Of a stretch of DNA of 64,000 nucleotides, positions 34,386 through 42,566 are shown piece by piece. Source of the stretch: Guptibacillus hwajinpoensis (GTDB lineage Bacteria > Bacillota > Bacilli > Bacillales > Guptibacillaceae); assembly GCF_001039475.1 (NCBI RefSeq), contig NZ_LELK01000001.1, positions 469,466-533,465 of the forward strand, read 5' to 3'. The position numbers were made by a program, and so were the translations under genes. How positions within the stretch are numbered: the stretch's first letter is position 1; every line of letters starts with the position of its first letter. Under the pieces are notes generated by a model, which saw only the letters and a list, made by a program, of their open reading frames with translations, made no database searches and was not told the origin of the DNA.

Positions 34386-35528
34386 ATGGCGAAATATGAA
34401 TTAATTGCAACGGCCACCATGGGGCTCGAATCATTGGTTGCTCGTGAAGTTAAAGATCTAGGATTTGAAAATGTTCGCGTTGACAATGGTAAGGTAACAT
34501 ATGAAAGTGATGAGCTTGGTATTTGTCGTTCAAATTATTGGTTAAGAACAGCGGATCGTGTAAAGCTAAAAGTGGGAGAATTCAAGGTAACATCGTTCGA
34601 TGAGCTATTTGAAGCAACAAAAGCACTACCTTGGGGAGATTTACTACCTGTAGACGCGGAGTTCCCGGTAAGTGGACGGTCCGTTAAATCAACTTTGTAT
34701 AGTGTACCTGACTGCCAGGCTATCGTGAAAAAAGCGATCGTGGAAAGTTTGAAGGAAAAATACAATGTATCATGGTTTGATGAAGATGGCCCACTGTTTA
34801 AAATAGAGGTTGCTATCCATAAAGATACAGCGGTACTAACAATTGATACGAGTGGTACAGGATTGCATAGAAGAGGATATCGTTATTTGCATAGTGCAGC
34901 TCCTCTTAAAGAAACAATGGCTGCAGCGATGATCATGCTAACAAATTGGAACGCTGATAAACCGTTTATTGATCCATTCTGTGGTTCTGGTACACTTCCG
35001 ATTGAAGCTGCTATGATTGGTCAGAACATTGCTCCAGGATTCAATCGTGAGTTTGCTTCTGAAGATTGGGAATGGATTGGTCAGAAACGCTGGGAAGAAG
35101 CAATGGTTGAAACAGAAGATCTAGCGAAATATGATCAACCTCTTCATATTTTTGGAAGTGATCTCGACCCCAAAATGGTCGACTTATCAAAAAACAATGC
35201 ACTAGAGGCTGGATTTGCAGATTTGATTCAGTTTAAACAGATGCAAGTGACCGACGTCAGTTCAAGGTTTGAGTATGGGACACTAATAGGAAACCCTCCA
35301 TACGGGGAGCGTCTTGGTGAACGTGAAGAAGTAGAAGATATGTATCGTAAAATGGGGAAAGCGTTCCGTGAGCGCCTGGACACATGGTCTGTATACATTC
35401 TTACTTCTCATCCACGTTTCCAAGAGGTATATGGCAAAAGAGCAACGAAAAACCGAAAGCTATACAATGGTGATATTAAGACTCATTATTACCAGTTCTT
35501 TGGTCCAAGACCGCCTAAGAACGACTAG
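34386..35528 (+). CDS. ypsC: THUMP-domain 23S rRNA guanine-N2 methyltransferase (YpsC/RlmL-like)
   Basis: 380 residues. An N-terminal ferredoxin-like/THUMP RNA-binding region (to about 155) precedes a Rossmann methyltransferase with F-I-D-P-F-C-G-S-G-T (about residues 191-200) for S-adenosylmethionine and N-P-P-Y-G-E-R (about 302-308), the N-P-P-Y motif that flips the target base. It corresponds to the N-terminal half of E. coli RlmL. Location just after rnpB matches B. subtilis ypsC. A terminator follows. Confidence 0.9.
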   Translation: MAKYELIATATMGLESLVAREVKDLGFENVRVDNGKVTYESDELGICRSNYWLRTADRVKLKVGEFKVTSFDELFEATKALPWGDLLPVDAEFPVSGRSVKSTLYSVPDCQAIVKKAIVESLKEKYNVSWFDEDGPLFKIEVAIHKDTAVLTIDTSGTGLHRRGYRYLHSAAPLKETMAAAMIMLTNWNADKPFIDPFCGSGTLPIEAAMIGQNIAPGFNREFASEDWEWIGQKRWEEAMVETEDLAKYDQPLHIFGSDLDPKMVDLSKNNALEAGFADLIQFKQMQVTDVSSRFEYGTLIGNPPYGERLGEREEVEDMYRKMGKAFRERLDTWSVYILTSHPRFQEVYGKRATKNRKLYNGDIKTHYYQFFGPRPPKND

Positions 35529-35537
35529 ACCATAAAT

Positions 35538-35575
35538 AAAAAATCAGCATCCTAATCCAGGATGCTGATTTTTTT
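35538..35575. terminator. Bidirectional terminator between convergent genes
   Basis: 13-bp stem AAATCAGCATCCT / AGGATGCTGATTT with a 5-nt loop, A-run before and T-run after. Confidence 0.88.
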
Positions 35576-35813
35576 ATACCTTTTCAACTACATATGCACG
35601 TTTGTCTCGAAAATATTTCTCTCCATCATTTGAAGAATGTTCAAAAAAACCTTCTACTTCATGGACTACTTTGTATTCACGTTCAGGATCCGAAAATAGC
35701 TGAGAAGCATTACTAGAAAGTAATACAACGTCTGTAGTTGATACAAAACTATCTAATTCCTTTGCAGTATAGTGTTCACCCTGTTTCAAAGTATTAATGC
35801 GATGCTGTCTCAT
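35574..35813 (-). CDS. Hypothetical protein (79 aa)
   Basis: A small soluble protein with no signal or membrane segment. The N-terminal part (K-Q-G-E-H-Y-T-A-K-E-L-D-S-F-V) looks helical; the C-terminal part (Y-K-V-V-H-E-V-E-G-F-F-E-H-S) looks like beta strands. A strong AAGGAGG ribosome site lies before ATG 35813, so translation is credible. The 3' end runs into the terminator shared with ypsC. Not recognised. Confidence 0.65.
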   Translation of the reverse strand: MRQHRINTLKQGEHYTAKELDSFVSTTDVVLLSSNASQLFSDPEREYKVVHEVEGFFEHSSNDGEKYFRDKRAYVVEKV

Positions 35814-35927
35814 TTGAATTCCTCCTTGTAAATAATGGCATCTATCTGACTGTACCCACGTTTTAAGAACATTTAAACTACGAAACTTGTATATAGTAAC
35901 AATAGGCTTGTTTAAAAGGAGGGTTTT

Positions 35928-36233
35928 ATGAGAAATAAGTTTCTAATTATTATTGGATTACTTTCGATTGTGCTTTTCATTACAAATCCCAATCAAGAAG
36001 ACTACAGTAATTGGGTAGGAGAACAAATGAAGAAGGATCAAAATGCTCTTATTGAAATCGGAGTAGATCTAGCAGTTGTTCCTTACGTGAAAGAGAATAC
36101 AACAAGAGATAATTGGTACTTATTCTCCATCTACAAAACAGAAATTTGGGATGGTAAGGAAGTAGTCGCGATTGGAGCTTTTAACCAATTCATCTTAGAT
36201 CAAAAAGAGGTTAGTGGAAAGGTAGACGAGTAA
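35928..36233 (+). CDS. DUF4359-like small exported protein
   Basis: 101 residues. A hydrophobic N-terminal segment (F-L-I-I-I-G-L-L-S-I-V-L-F-I) is followed by T-N-P-N-Q-E-D-Y and a C-terminal I-G-A-F-N-Q-F-I-L, the pattern I associate with DUF4359 proteins. Function unknown. Ribosome site AAGGAGGG. Divergent from the 35574 gene and followed by its own terminator. Confidence 0.65.
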   Translation: MRNKFLIIIGLLSIVLFITNPNQEDYSNWVGEQMKKDQNALIEIGVDLAVVPYVKENTTRDNWYLFSIYKTEIWDGKEVVAIGAFNQFILDQKEVSGKVDE

Positions 36234-36273
36234 TTTAAGATTTCCTTCTTAGAATAGTGCATATATAAATAGA

Positions 36274-36304
36274 AGAAGACATGGAATAGTCCATGTCTTC
36301 TTTG
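36274..36304. terminator. Intrinsic terminator
   Basis: Stem AGAAGACATGGA / TCCATGTCTTCT with an ATAG loop, then TTT. Confidence 0.82.
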
Positions 36305-36348
36305 TGTGCGTTATTCTGTAAACTTATGGTAGGATAGAATAGGAGAGA

Positions 36349-36555
36349 TTAAAAGGCTTTCAATTCCTCATGAGGAAAGTACTCAGGTTTTTTTGCACCT
36401 TGTGCATGAAGTTCTTTAAAGTAGTTTTGGTACTCATATAAAGAAAGTGAACCTCGTAAATAGTTAACTTGCACAAAGTCGAGTAATTCGTCTGCGGTAG
36501 CTGGTTTTCTTCCTTTTACCTCATTGAATGCGTTAATCAGATTCTGGACTGACAT
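36349..36555 (-). CDS. YppF-like small protein
   Basis: 68 residues: L-I-N-A-F-N-E-V-K followed by D-E-L-L-D-F-V and a conserved tail E-L-H-A-Q-G-A-K-K-P-E. The pattern resembles Bacillus YppF (about 60 residues, unknown function), also from this chromosomal neighbourhood. AAGGAGGG precedes the ATG. The family call rests on remembered sequence similarity only. Confidence 0.6.
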   Translation of the reverse strand: MSVQNLINAFNEVKGRKPATADELLDFVQVNYLRGSLSLYEYQNYFKELHAQGAKKPEYFPHEELKAF

Positions 36556-36714
36556 CTGAATCCCTCCTTAAACTATTTTGCTTATCAAAAGGATAACATG
36601 ACATTTTGAAATTCATCTATTTTTGAATTTTTTAACTTCCGACAAATCTTTACATAATGAAACGAGAAGTGTCGAATTTACTTTACAAATTTACAACCAA
36701 ATTGAAAGGGTGAA

Positions 36715-38244
36715 ATGAGTATGACGACTGATCTTATGCAAACAGAAAAACACTTTCTAGACTATGTAAAAAAAATGACGAGTTTTAATGAAGCCATAGG
36801 CTTAATGTACTGGGATCTTAGGACTGGTGCACCCAAAAAAGGCGCTGAGCAGCGCTCTGAAGTGATTGGTATGATGTCCTCTGAAGTATTTGATATGTCA
36901 GTCTCAAATGAAATGAAGAGGTTTCTTGATGAACTAACTAAAGAAGATGTACAAAATAACTTAAGCGACCGAACTCGTAAAACAGTAGAAGAATGTCGAA
37001 AAGAATATGATCGAAATATCAAAATTCCTGCAGAAGAATATTCAGAGTACGTAATTCTTAGTTCGAAGGCAGAAACAGTTTGGGAAGAAGCGAAAGAACA
37101 GTCCAACTTCGAAATGTTCCGTCCCTATCTTGAAAAACTGGTAGCATTTAACCAAAAATTTGTAGAGTATTGGGGATACGAAGAGAACAAGTACGATACG
37201 CTTCTTGATTTATTCGAGCCAGGAGTTACAGTTAAGGTCATCGACCGTGTATTCAACCAATTGCGAGAGCATATTGTGCCACTCGTTCAACAAGTTGTAA
37301 ATGCAAGTGATAAGCCTAAAACGGATTTCTTGTATAGTCATTTCCCTCAGGAAAAACAGAAAGCATTTAGTTTAGATATTCTAAAGGGAATGGGATACGA
37401 TTTCAACGCTGGTCGTCTCGACACAACGGTGCATCCTTTTGCAACCGGACTTAATCCTGGTGATGTGCGTGTTACGACCAAGTATGATGAAAGTGATTTT
37501 CGAACAGCAGTATTTGGCACCATACACGAAGGTGGCCATGCTTTATATGAACAAAACATTTCACCACAGTTAATTGGTACGCCGCTTTGTTCCGGTACAT
37601 CCATGGGAATACATGAATCACAATCTCTCTTCTGGGAGAACTTTGTTGGCCGTAATAAGTCCTTCTGGAAGAAAAATTTCGATACACTAAAGACTTATTC
37701 AACAGGACAGTTTGATGACGTATCGCTTGAAGATTACTATCGTGCAATAAATGTTGCTGGTCCTTCTTTAATCCGTATTGAAGCTGATGAAATGACATAC
37801 GCCCTTCATATTATGGTTCGATACGAAATAGAAAAAGGACTAATAAATGGTGATATAGAAGTGAAAGACCTTCCACAGATTTGGAATGAGAAGATGGAAG
37901 AATACCTCGGGATTACCCCTGATAATGATGCTGTTGGTGTCCTTCAGGATGTGCATTGGTCAGGTGGCGCATTTGGGTACTTCCCTTCCTATGCTCTTGG
38001 TTATATTTACGCAGCGCAGATTAAAAATGCTATGCTTGAAGATCTTCCTAATTTTGATGAGCTTCTTGAAGAAGGAAATATGCTTCCAATTAAAGAATGG
38101 CTGACAGAAAATATCCATCAGTACGGCAAATTGAAGCAGCCAATCGAAATTATTAAAGATATTACTGGAGAAGGTCTTAATGCAAAATACCTTATTCAGT
38201 ATCTAGAAGAAAAATATCAACAAGTTTATCGTATACAATCATAA
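36715..38244 (+). CDS. ypwA: M32-family metallocarboxypeptidase YpwA
   Basis: 509 residues, the usual length for thermostable carboxypeptidase 1. The zinc motif is H-E-G-G-H (about residues 272-276) in G-T-I-H-E-G-G-H-A-L-Y-E, with the downstream Glu ligand region G-I-H-E-S-Q-S-L-F-W-E-N. Removes C-terminal amino acids from peptides in the cytoplasm. ATG 36721 is an in-frame alternative start. Position after ypsC agrees with B. subtilis. Confidence 0.92.
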   Translation: MSMTTDLMQTEKHFLDYVKKMTSFNEAIGLMYWDLRTGAPKKGAEQRSEVIGMMSSEVFDMSVSNEMKRFLDELTKEDVQNNLSDRTRKTVEECRKEYDRNIKIPAEEYSEYVILSSKAETVWEEAKEQSNFEMFRPYLEKLVAFNQKFVEYWGYEENKYDTLLDLFEPGVTVKVIDRVFNQLREHIVPLVQQVVNASDKPKTDFLYSHFPQEKQKAFSLDILKGMGYDFNAGRLDTTVHPFATGLNPGDVRVTTKYDESDFRTAVFGTIHEGGHALYEQNISPQLIGTPLCSGTSMGIHESQSLFWENFVGRNKSFWKKNFDTLKTYSTGQFDDVSLEDYYRAINVAGPSLIRIEADEMTYALHIMVRYEIEKGLINGDIEVKDLPQIWNEKMEEYLGITPDNDAVGVLQDVHWSGGAFGYFPSYALGYIYAAQIKNAMLEDLPNFDELLEEGNMLPIKEWLTENIHQYGKLKQPIEIIKDITGEGLNAKYLIQYLEEKYQQVYRIQS

Positions 38245-38249
38245 AAGTT

Positions 38250-38282
38250 AAAGATCTTGCCGAAGTCGGCAAGATCTTTTTT
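38250..38282. terminator. Bidirectional terminator between ypwA and the 38281 gene
   Basis: 14-bp stem AAAGATCTTGCCGA / TCGGCAAGATCTTT with a 2-nt apex, T-run after. Confidence 0.85.
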
Positions 38283-38727
38283 AATCTGTTGATAATGTAC
38301 TATATTCATGTTCGTTTATGCCTATAAATCCATTCAAAATAATGGCTGCAAAAAGAGGAGTGCGTTCTTTTAAATCGTCTACAGAATAGAGTCCCGAAAA
38401 GTATTGTACGACTAATCCATCGATCATGGCAACGAAAGCACTTACACCTTCACGATAATGCAGTGGCCAGTATTTCTTATCCGGATCCAGAGATACAAAA
38501 CGGTCTCTAAGATAAAGAAGCATTTCATCAAAAGCTCTTTTAAATTCCTCTGGTTCTTTGTTCTGAGCTTGCTTACTCATTTCTTCTGTTAATTTAGGAA
38601 GGTTAACATCGTTATATTCCATTGAACCATATATGAAATTCTCTACAAATTCTGGAACATTCTCTCCTTCACATTCATCCGTGAATTTTTCATACTCCTG
38701 AGTTAAGTAATATAAGTTTTGATTCAT
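38281..38727 (-). CDS. TetR effector-domain-like protein without DNA-binding domain
   Basis: 148 residues, helical and acidic. The C-terminal part (F-V-A-M-I-D-G-L-V-V-Q-Y-F-S-G, then A-A-I-I-L-N-G-F) resembles the ligand/dimer domain of TetR regulators, but no helix-turn-helix precedes it, and the upstream bases hold a promoter and operator instead. ATG 38727 is chosen for AAGGATGG 6 nt upstream; an ATG at 38751 is in frame. It is divergent from the catabolic island, so it could modulate its regulation. The similarity is weak and the role is inferred. Confidence 0.55.
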   Translation of the reverse strand: MNQNLYYLTQEYEKFTDECEGENVPEFVENFIYGSMEYNDVNLPKLTEEMSKQAQNKEPEEFKRAFDEMLLYLRDRFVSLDPDKKYWPLHYREGVSAFVAMIDGLVVQYFSGLYSVDDLKERTPLFAAIILNGFIGINEHEYSTLSTD

Positions 38728-38797
38728 TTTGATCCATCCTTTCAAATTCATAAAAAGAGAATTCCCATTTATATGAATGTAAAACTTGAAATTTGCA

Positions 38798-38827
38798 TTG
38801 AATTGTCTAAATAAATACCTGTATCAT
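38798..38827 (+). promoter_or_regulatory. Candidate sigma-A promoter of the carboxyltransferase gene
   Basis: TTGAAT (38798-38803), 18 nt, TATCAT (38822-38827). The palindrome at 38835 would cover the transcription start. Confidence 0.5.
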
Positions 38828-38834
38828 GTAAATC

Positions 38835-38860
38835 AAACATACTATATGGTTAGTATGTTT
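38835..38860. promoter_or_regulatory. Operator palindrome 1 of the catabolic island
   Basis: A perfect 10-bp inverted repeat AAACATACTA / TAGTATGTTT with spacer TATGGT, just downstream of a -10 box. Its inner half GGTTAGT is shared with two other sites at 40502 and 46821 that centre on AACCGGTTAG. Confidence 0.6.
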
Positions 38861-38911
38861 CCGCTGAAGTAAGCAAGATGATTTTCAATTAAACTATATT
38901 GGAGGCTTGTT

Positions 38912-40450
38912 ATGAAAGAGTATGTAGAGGAGTTACATCAACGGAGAAATAGAGCTGAACTGATGGGAGGTCAAGCTAAGATTGATGCCCTTCACGCTCA
39001 AGGGAAAAGGACGGCAAGAGAAAGGATAGAGCTACTAGTTGATGAGCATTCATTTCTTGAATTCGGAAAGCTTACTGCATCTGATATTCCAGGGTTAGAA
39101 AAGAGAAGTGCCGGTGATGGGTTGATTTGTGGAACGGCAAGAGTAGATGGACGACCAATCGTGGTTCAAGCTGCAGATAAAACAGTATTTGCAGGTACTG
39201 AAGGATCTGTTCATATTCGAAAAACAAAAGCTGCCCATTCTTACGCATTAAAACGTGGGTTACCACTAGTGAATTTAAGCGAAGGTGGAGGTCTTCGAAT
39301 GCCTGATGGAATGGGTTCTGACGGCATAAGTGATAAGCTCTTTCCACAAGAGATGCTAACGCATCATAGAGAAGTTCCAATGGTCACCGCGATTCTAGGA
39401 GATAGCTTTGGAGGACCTACCTGGCTTGCTGTGTCATCAGATTTTGTAACGCAATTGGAAGGAACGTGTATGGCAGTAGCAGGTCCTCGCATGCTTGAAG
39501 TTGCAACTGGTGAGAAAGCAACTGAAGAAGAATTGGGCGGTGTGAAAATCCACGAGAAGTATACGGGGCAAATTGATCAATCCGCAACTACAGAAGTTGA
39601 ATGTATTCTACAATTAAAAGAATTTCTTAGTTATCTTCCATCTCATGGAGAAGAAGAACCACCATTAAGAGTTACGAAAGACTCTATGGAAAGGAGGGTA
39701 GATGATGTTGGATCAATTGTTCCTGTGAAACGAAACCGTGCTTATAACATGAAAAAAGTGATTAAAGAGTTAGTAGACGATGGTCAATTTTTTGAAGTAA
39801 AGCCGTCATTTGGTCCAGCTATTCTTACAATACTTTCGCGCATAAATGGAAGATCTGTAGGAATCATAGCGAACCAGCCGATGAACTATGCTGGGGCTGC
39901 AGGAATCCAAGAGTGCGAGAAAGCGACAGATTTTATTTGTCTCTGTGATTCTTTTCATATCCCTTTAATTTTCCTACATGATATCCCAGGGTTTCGAGTC
40001 AGCTCTGAAGCTGAGAAAGGGAAAATACCTACCAAAATTATGATGTGGAATCAGGCTCTCGCTCAGTCAACAGTTCCGAAACTATCTGTCATCATAAGGA
40101 AAAGTATAGGAGCTGCTTATGGAAATATGTGTGGACCAACAATGGGAGCGGATTTCGTTGTCGCCTGGCCTTCTGCAGAAATAAATTTTACTGGACCTGA
40201 AGTTGGAATTAATGTTGTTTATGGTAGAGAGTTAATGGAGGCTGAAAACGTTAAACTTGAACGTGAAAAGCTGTTGGAGAAGTGGAGCTTTGATAGTTCC
40301 CCATATAAAGCGGCAGCCAAGCATTTAATTGATGATGTTATTGATCCAGGTGAGACTCGGTTATTTCTTGCACGAACATTAGAGCTTGCTTGTTATAAAA
40401 ACGGATCTAAAAGCGAAAGGAAATTAGTTAATTGGCCAACTGGATTTTAA
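38912..40450 (+). CDS. Acyl-CoA carboxylase carboxyltransferase (beta) subunit, MmdA/PccB family
   Basis: 512 residues of the crotonase-fold carboxyltransferase family, moving CO2 between biotin and propionyl-, methylmalonyl- or methylcrotonyl-type CoA. Blocks: A-R-E-R-I-E-L-L-V-D, an oxyanion segment L-S-E-G-G-G-L-R-M, D-I-P-G-F-R-V-S and a C-terminal G-A-A-Y-G-N-M-C-G-P-T. No biotin carboxylase or biotin carrier gene lies in the island, so it must use one made elsewhere or act as a decarboxylase. The divergence of L-S-E-G-G-G-L-R-M from the usual D-S-G-G-A-R-I-Q segment leaves the substrate open. It has its own promoter/operator. Confidence 0.85.
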   Translation: MKEYVEELHQRRNRAELMGGQAKIDALHAQGKRTARERIELLVDEHSFLEFGKLTASDIPGLEKRSAGDGLICGTARVDGRPIVVQAADKTVFAGTEGSVHIRKTKAAHSYALKRGLPLVNLSEGGGLRMPDGMGSDGISDKLFPQEMLTHHREVPMVTAILGDSFGGPTWLAVSSDFVTQLEGTCMAVAGPRMLEVATGEKATEEELGGVKIHEKYTGQIDQSATTEVECILQLKEFLSYLPSHGEEEPPLRVTKDSMERRVDDVGSIVPVKRNRAYNMKKVIKELVDDGQFFEVKPSFGPAILTILSRINGRSVGIIANQPMNYAGAAGIQECEKATDFICLCDSFHIPLIFLHDIPGFRVSSEAEKGKIPTKIMMWNQALAQSTVPKLSVIIRKSIGAAYGNMCGPTMGADFVVAWPSAEINFTGPEVGINVVYGRELMEAENVKLEREKLLEKWSFDSSPYKAAAKHLIDDVIDPGETRLFLARTLELACYKNGSKSERKLVNWPTGF

Positions 40451-40458
40451 TAAATGTA

Positions 40459-40487
40459 TTGAATATTCGGAAATATATATTTATACT
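40459..40487 (+). promoter_or_regulatory. Sigma-A promoter of the ACAD10/11-type operon
   Basis: TTGAAT (40459-40464), 17-nt spacer, TATACT (40482-40487). The expected start is near 40494, directly before operator 2. Confidence 0.68.
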
Positions 40488-40501
40488 AATTACAAGAACA
40501 T

Positions 40502-40515
40502 ACCAACCGGTTAGT
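40502..40515. promoter_or_regulatory. Operator 2 of the catabolic island
   Basis: ACCAACCGGTTAGT, centred on the palindrome AACCGGTT, located about +8 to +22 from the predicted transcription start and just before the ribosome site. Confidence 0.6.
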
Positions 40516-40539
40516 TAGATGCCGGGTTCAAGGAGACGA

Positions 40540-41754
40540 ATGAAAATGAATTTTGATTATTCCGAGCGTTGCCATACTTACCTTGAAAAAGTAAAGACAT
40601 TTATGGATGCTAATGTATACCCTAACGAAAAGGTCTATGAAGAGCAGCTCTCGAATCAGGAAAGCCGCTGGTCAGAAGTTCCACCTATTATGGAAGAGTT
40701 GAAGCAAAAAGCGAAAGATGCTGGTTTATGGAATCTGTTTCTACCTGAAAGTGAATATGGTGCAGGCCTTACGAATACCGAATACGCTCCATTATGTGAA
40801 GTGATGGGTCGTTCTATGATTGGTCCGGAAGTTTTTAATTGTGCTGCTCCTGACACAGGTAATATGGAAGTGCTTGTTCGTTATGGTACAGATGAACAGA
40901 AAAAACAATGGCTCGATCCTTTACTTGCGGGTGAAATTCGCTCCTGTTTCTCGATGACTGAACCTGATGTTGCTTCTTCAGATGCAACGAATATACAGGC
41001 TCGAATCGAACGAGATGGTGATGAATACGTCATTAATGGGACAAAATGGTGGTCATCTGGTGCTGGCGATCCTAGGTGCAAAATCGCCATTGTGATGGGG
41101 AAAAATGATCCAACTGCTGCAAAACATGAACAACAATCAATGATCCTAGTTCCACTTGATACAGAAGGCGTTACGATTAAACGAGTTCTTCCGGTATTTG
41201 GGTATGATCATGCACCGCATGGTCATGCAGAAATTGAATACAAAGACGTACGAGTACCTGCTTCTAGTATGCTTTGGGAAGAAGGAAAAGGATTTGCGAT
41301 TGCGCAAGGGAGGCTTGGACCTGGACGAATTCATCACTGCATGCGTTTGATAGGAACAGCTGAGCGGGCACTTGAGGATTTATGTAAGCGCGTACAAAGT
41401 CGTGAAGCATTTGGTAAGAAAATTTCTGATCAAGGTGTTGTCCGTGAATGGATTGCTGACTCTCGAATTGAAATCGAGCAGGCGAGGCTTTTAACTCTTA
41501 AAGCGGCACACATGATGGATACGGTTGGTAATAAAGAAGCAAGAGCAGAAATTGCAATGATTAAAGTAGTGGCACCTAATATGGCACTACAGGTAATTGA
41601 TCGTGCTATTCAAGCGTTCGGAGGAGCGGGAGTAAGTGATGATTATACGCTTGCTGCTCACTGGGCAAATGCTAGAACACTGAGGCTCGCAGATGGACCA
41701 GACGAAGTTCATCGTAATGCAATAGCAAGACAAGAACTGAAAAAGTATAGTTAG
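40540..41754 (+). CDS. ACAD10/ACAD11-type (LvaC-like) acyl-CoA dehydrogenase
   Basis: 404 residues. [13 protein letters not shown] and [11 protein letters not shown] are the flavin and ACAD11-specific segments; [13 protein letters not shown] and [11 protein letters not shown] are also diagnostic of this subgroup. At the position of the usual catalytic Glu the motif is A-D-G-P-D-E-V-H, so Asp replaces Glu. Human ACAD10/11 and Pseudomonas LvaC convert 4-phospho-hydroxyacyl-CoA to 2-enoyl-CoA. The kinase that would supply the substrate is at 48999. ATG 40540 follows AAGGAGA; ATG 40546 is possible, and ATG 40519 would overlap the operator region. Confidence 0.88.
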   Translation: MKMNFDYSERCHTYLEKVKTFMDANVYPNEKVYEEQLSNQESRWSEVPPIMEELKQKAKDAGLWNLFLPESEYGAGLTNTEYAPLCEVMGRSMIGPEVFNCAAPDTGNMEVLVRYGTDEQKKQWLDPLLAGEIRSCFSMTEPDVASSDATNIQARIERDGDEYVINGTKWWSSGAGDPRCKIAIVMGKNDPTAAKHEQQSMILVPLDTEGVTIKRVLPVFGYDHAPHGHAEIEYKDVRVPASSMLWEEGKGFAIAQGRLGPGRIHHCMRLIGTAERALEDLCKRVQSREAFGKKISDQGVVREWIADSRIEIEQARLLTLKAAHMMDTVGNKEARAEIAMIKVVAPNMALQVIDRAIQAFGGAGVSDDYTLAAHWANARTLRLADGPDEVHRNAIARQELKKYS

Positions 41755-41771
41755 CCTGGGGGGAATCATAT

Positions 41772-42545
41772 ATGAACGTTATGGAATTATTTAATTTATC
41801 AGGTAAGACAGCTATTGTGACAGGTGGGGGAAGAGGTCTCGGCAAGCAAATTGCAGAAGGATTCGCTGAAGCTGGAGCGAACGTTGTTATTTGTTCAAGA
41901 AAATTGGCAGCGTGTGAAGCTGTTCGTGACGAGTTAGAAAGTAAAGGGGTTAGATCACTTGCTTTTGAGTGTGATGTAACAAATCAAGAAGATGTTCAGC
42001 ATGTAGTTGATGAAACTATGAAAGAATTTGGTCAGATTGATATTCTTGTGAATAACAGTGGCGCGTCTTGGGGAGCACCTGTCGTTGAAATGCCTCTACA
42101 GGCATGGCATAAAGTAATGGAAGTAAACGTAACGGGTACATTCCTTTTCGCACAAGCAGCTGGGAAAGAAATGATTAAGCAGAACAGCGGTAAAATCATT
42201 AATATAGCTTCAGTCGCAGGACTTGGTGGAGCTGATCCACGTTACATGGATGCAATCGGCTATAACACGAGTAAAGGAGCTGTCATTACATTTACGAAAG
42301 ATCTTGCTGTGAAGTGGGGAGGATATAACATTAACGTAAATGCGATTGCACCTGGTTTCTTCCCAACGAAAATGTCAAAAGGATTAATTGATGCGGGTGG
42401 AGAGAAAATGCTAGAAACGACTCCTCTGAATCGTTTTGGTTCGGATGATGATTTAAAAGGAGCTGCATTATTCCTAGCTTCAAATGCGTCCAATTATGTA
42501 ACAGGAGATATTCTAATTGTTGATGGTGGTCAACATGCAATGTAA
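41772..42545 (+). CDS. Short-chain dehydrogenase/reductase (SDR), FabG-like
   Basis: 257 residues. NAD(P) motif T-G-G-G-R-G-L-G (about 18-25), N-N-S-G in place of the usual N-N-A-G, catalytic Ser in I-A-S-V-A and Y-N-T-S-K (Tyr/Lys) near residue 158. Oxidises or reduces a hydroxy/oxo group of an acyl-CoA or free acid; substrate not readable. 17 nt behind the ACAD11-type gene, in the same operon. Confidence 0.85.
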   Translation: MNVMELFNLSGKTAIVTGGGRGLGKQIAEGFAEAGANVVICSRKLAACEAVRDELESKGVRSLAFECDVTNQEDVQHVVDETMKEFGQIDILVNNSGASWGAPVVEMPLQAWHKVMEVNVTGTFLFAQAAGKEMIKQNSGKIINIASVAGLGGADPRYMDAIGYNTSKGAVITFTKDLAVKWGGYNINVNAIAPGFFPTKMSKGLIDAGGEKMLETTPLNRFGSDDDLKGAALFLASNASNYVTGDILIVDGGQHAM

Positions 42546-42566
42546 AAGTAAAGGAGGACATGAAGA

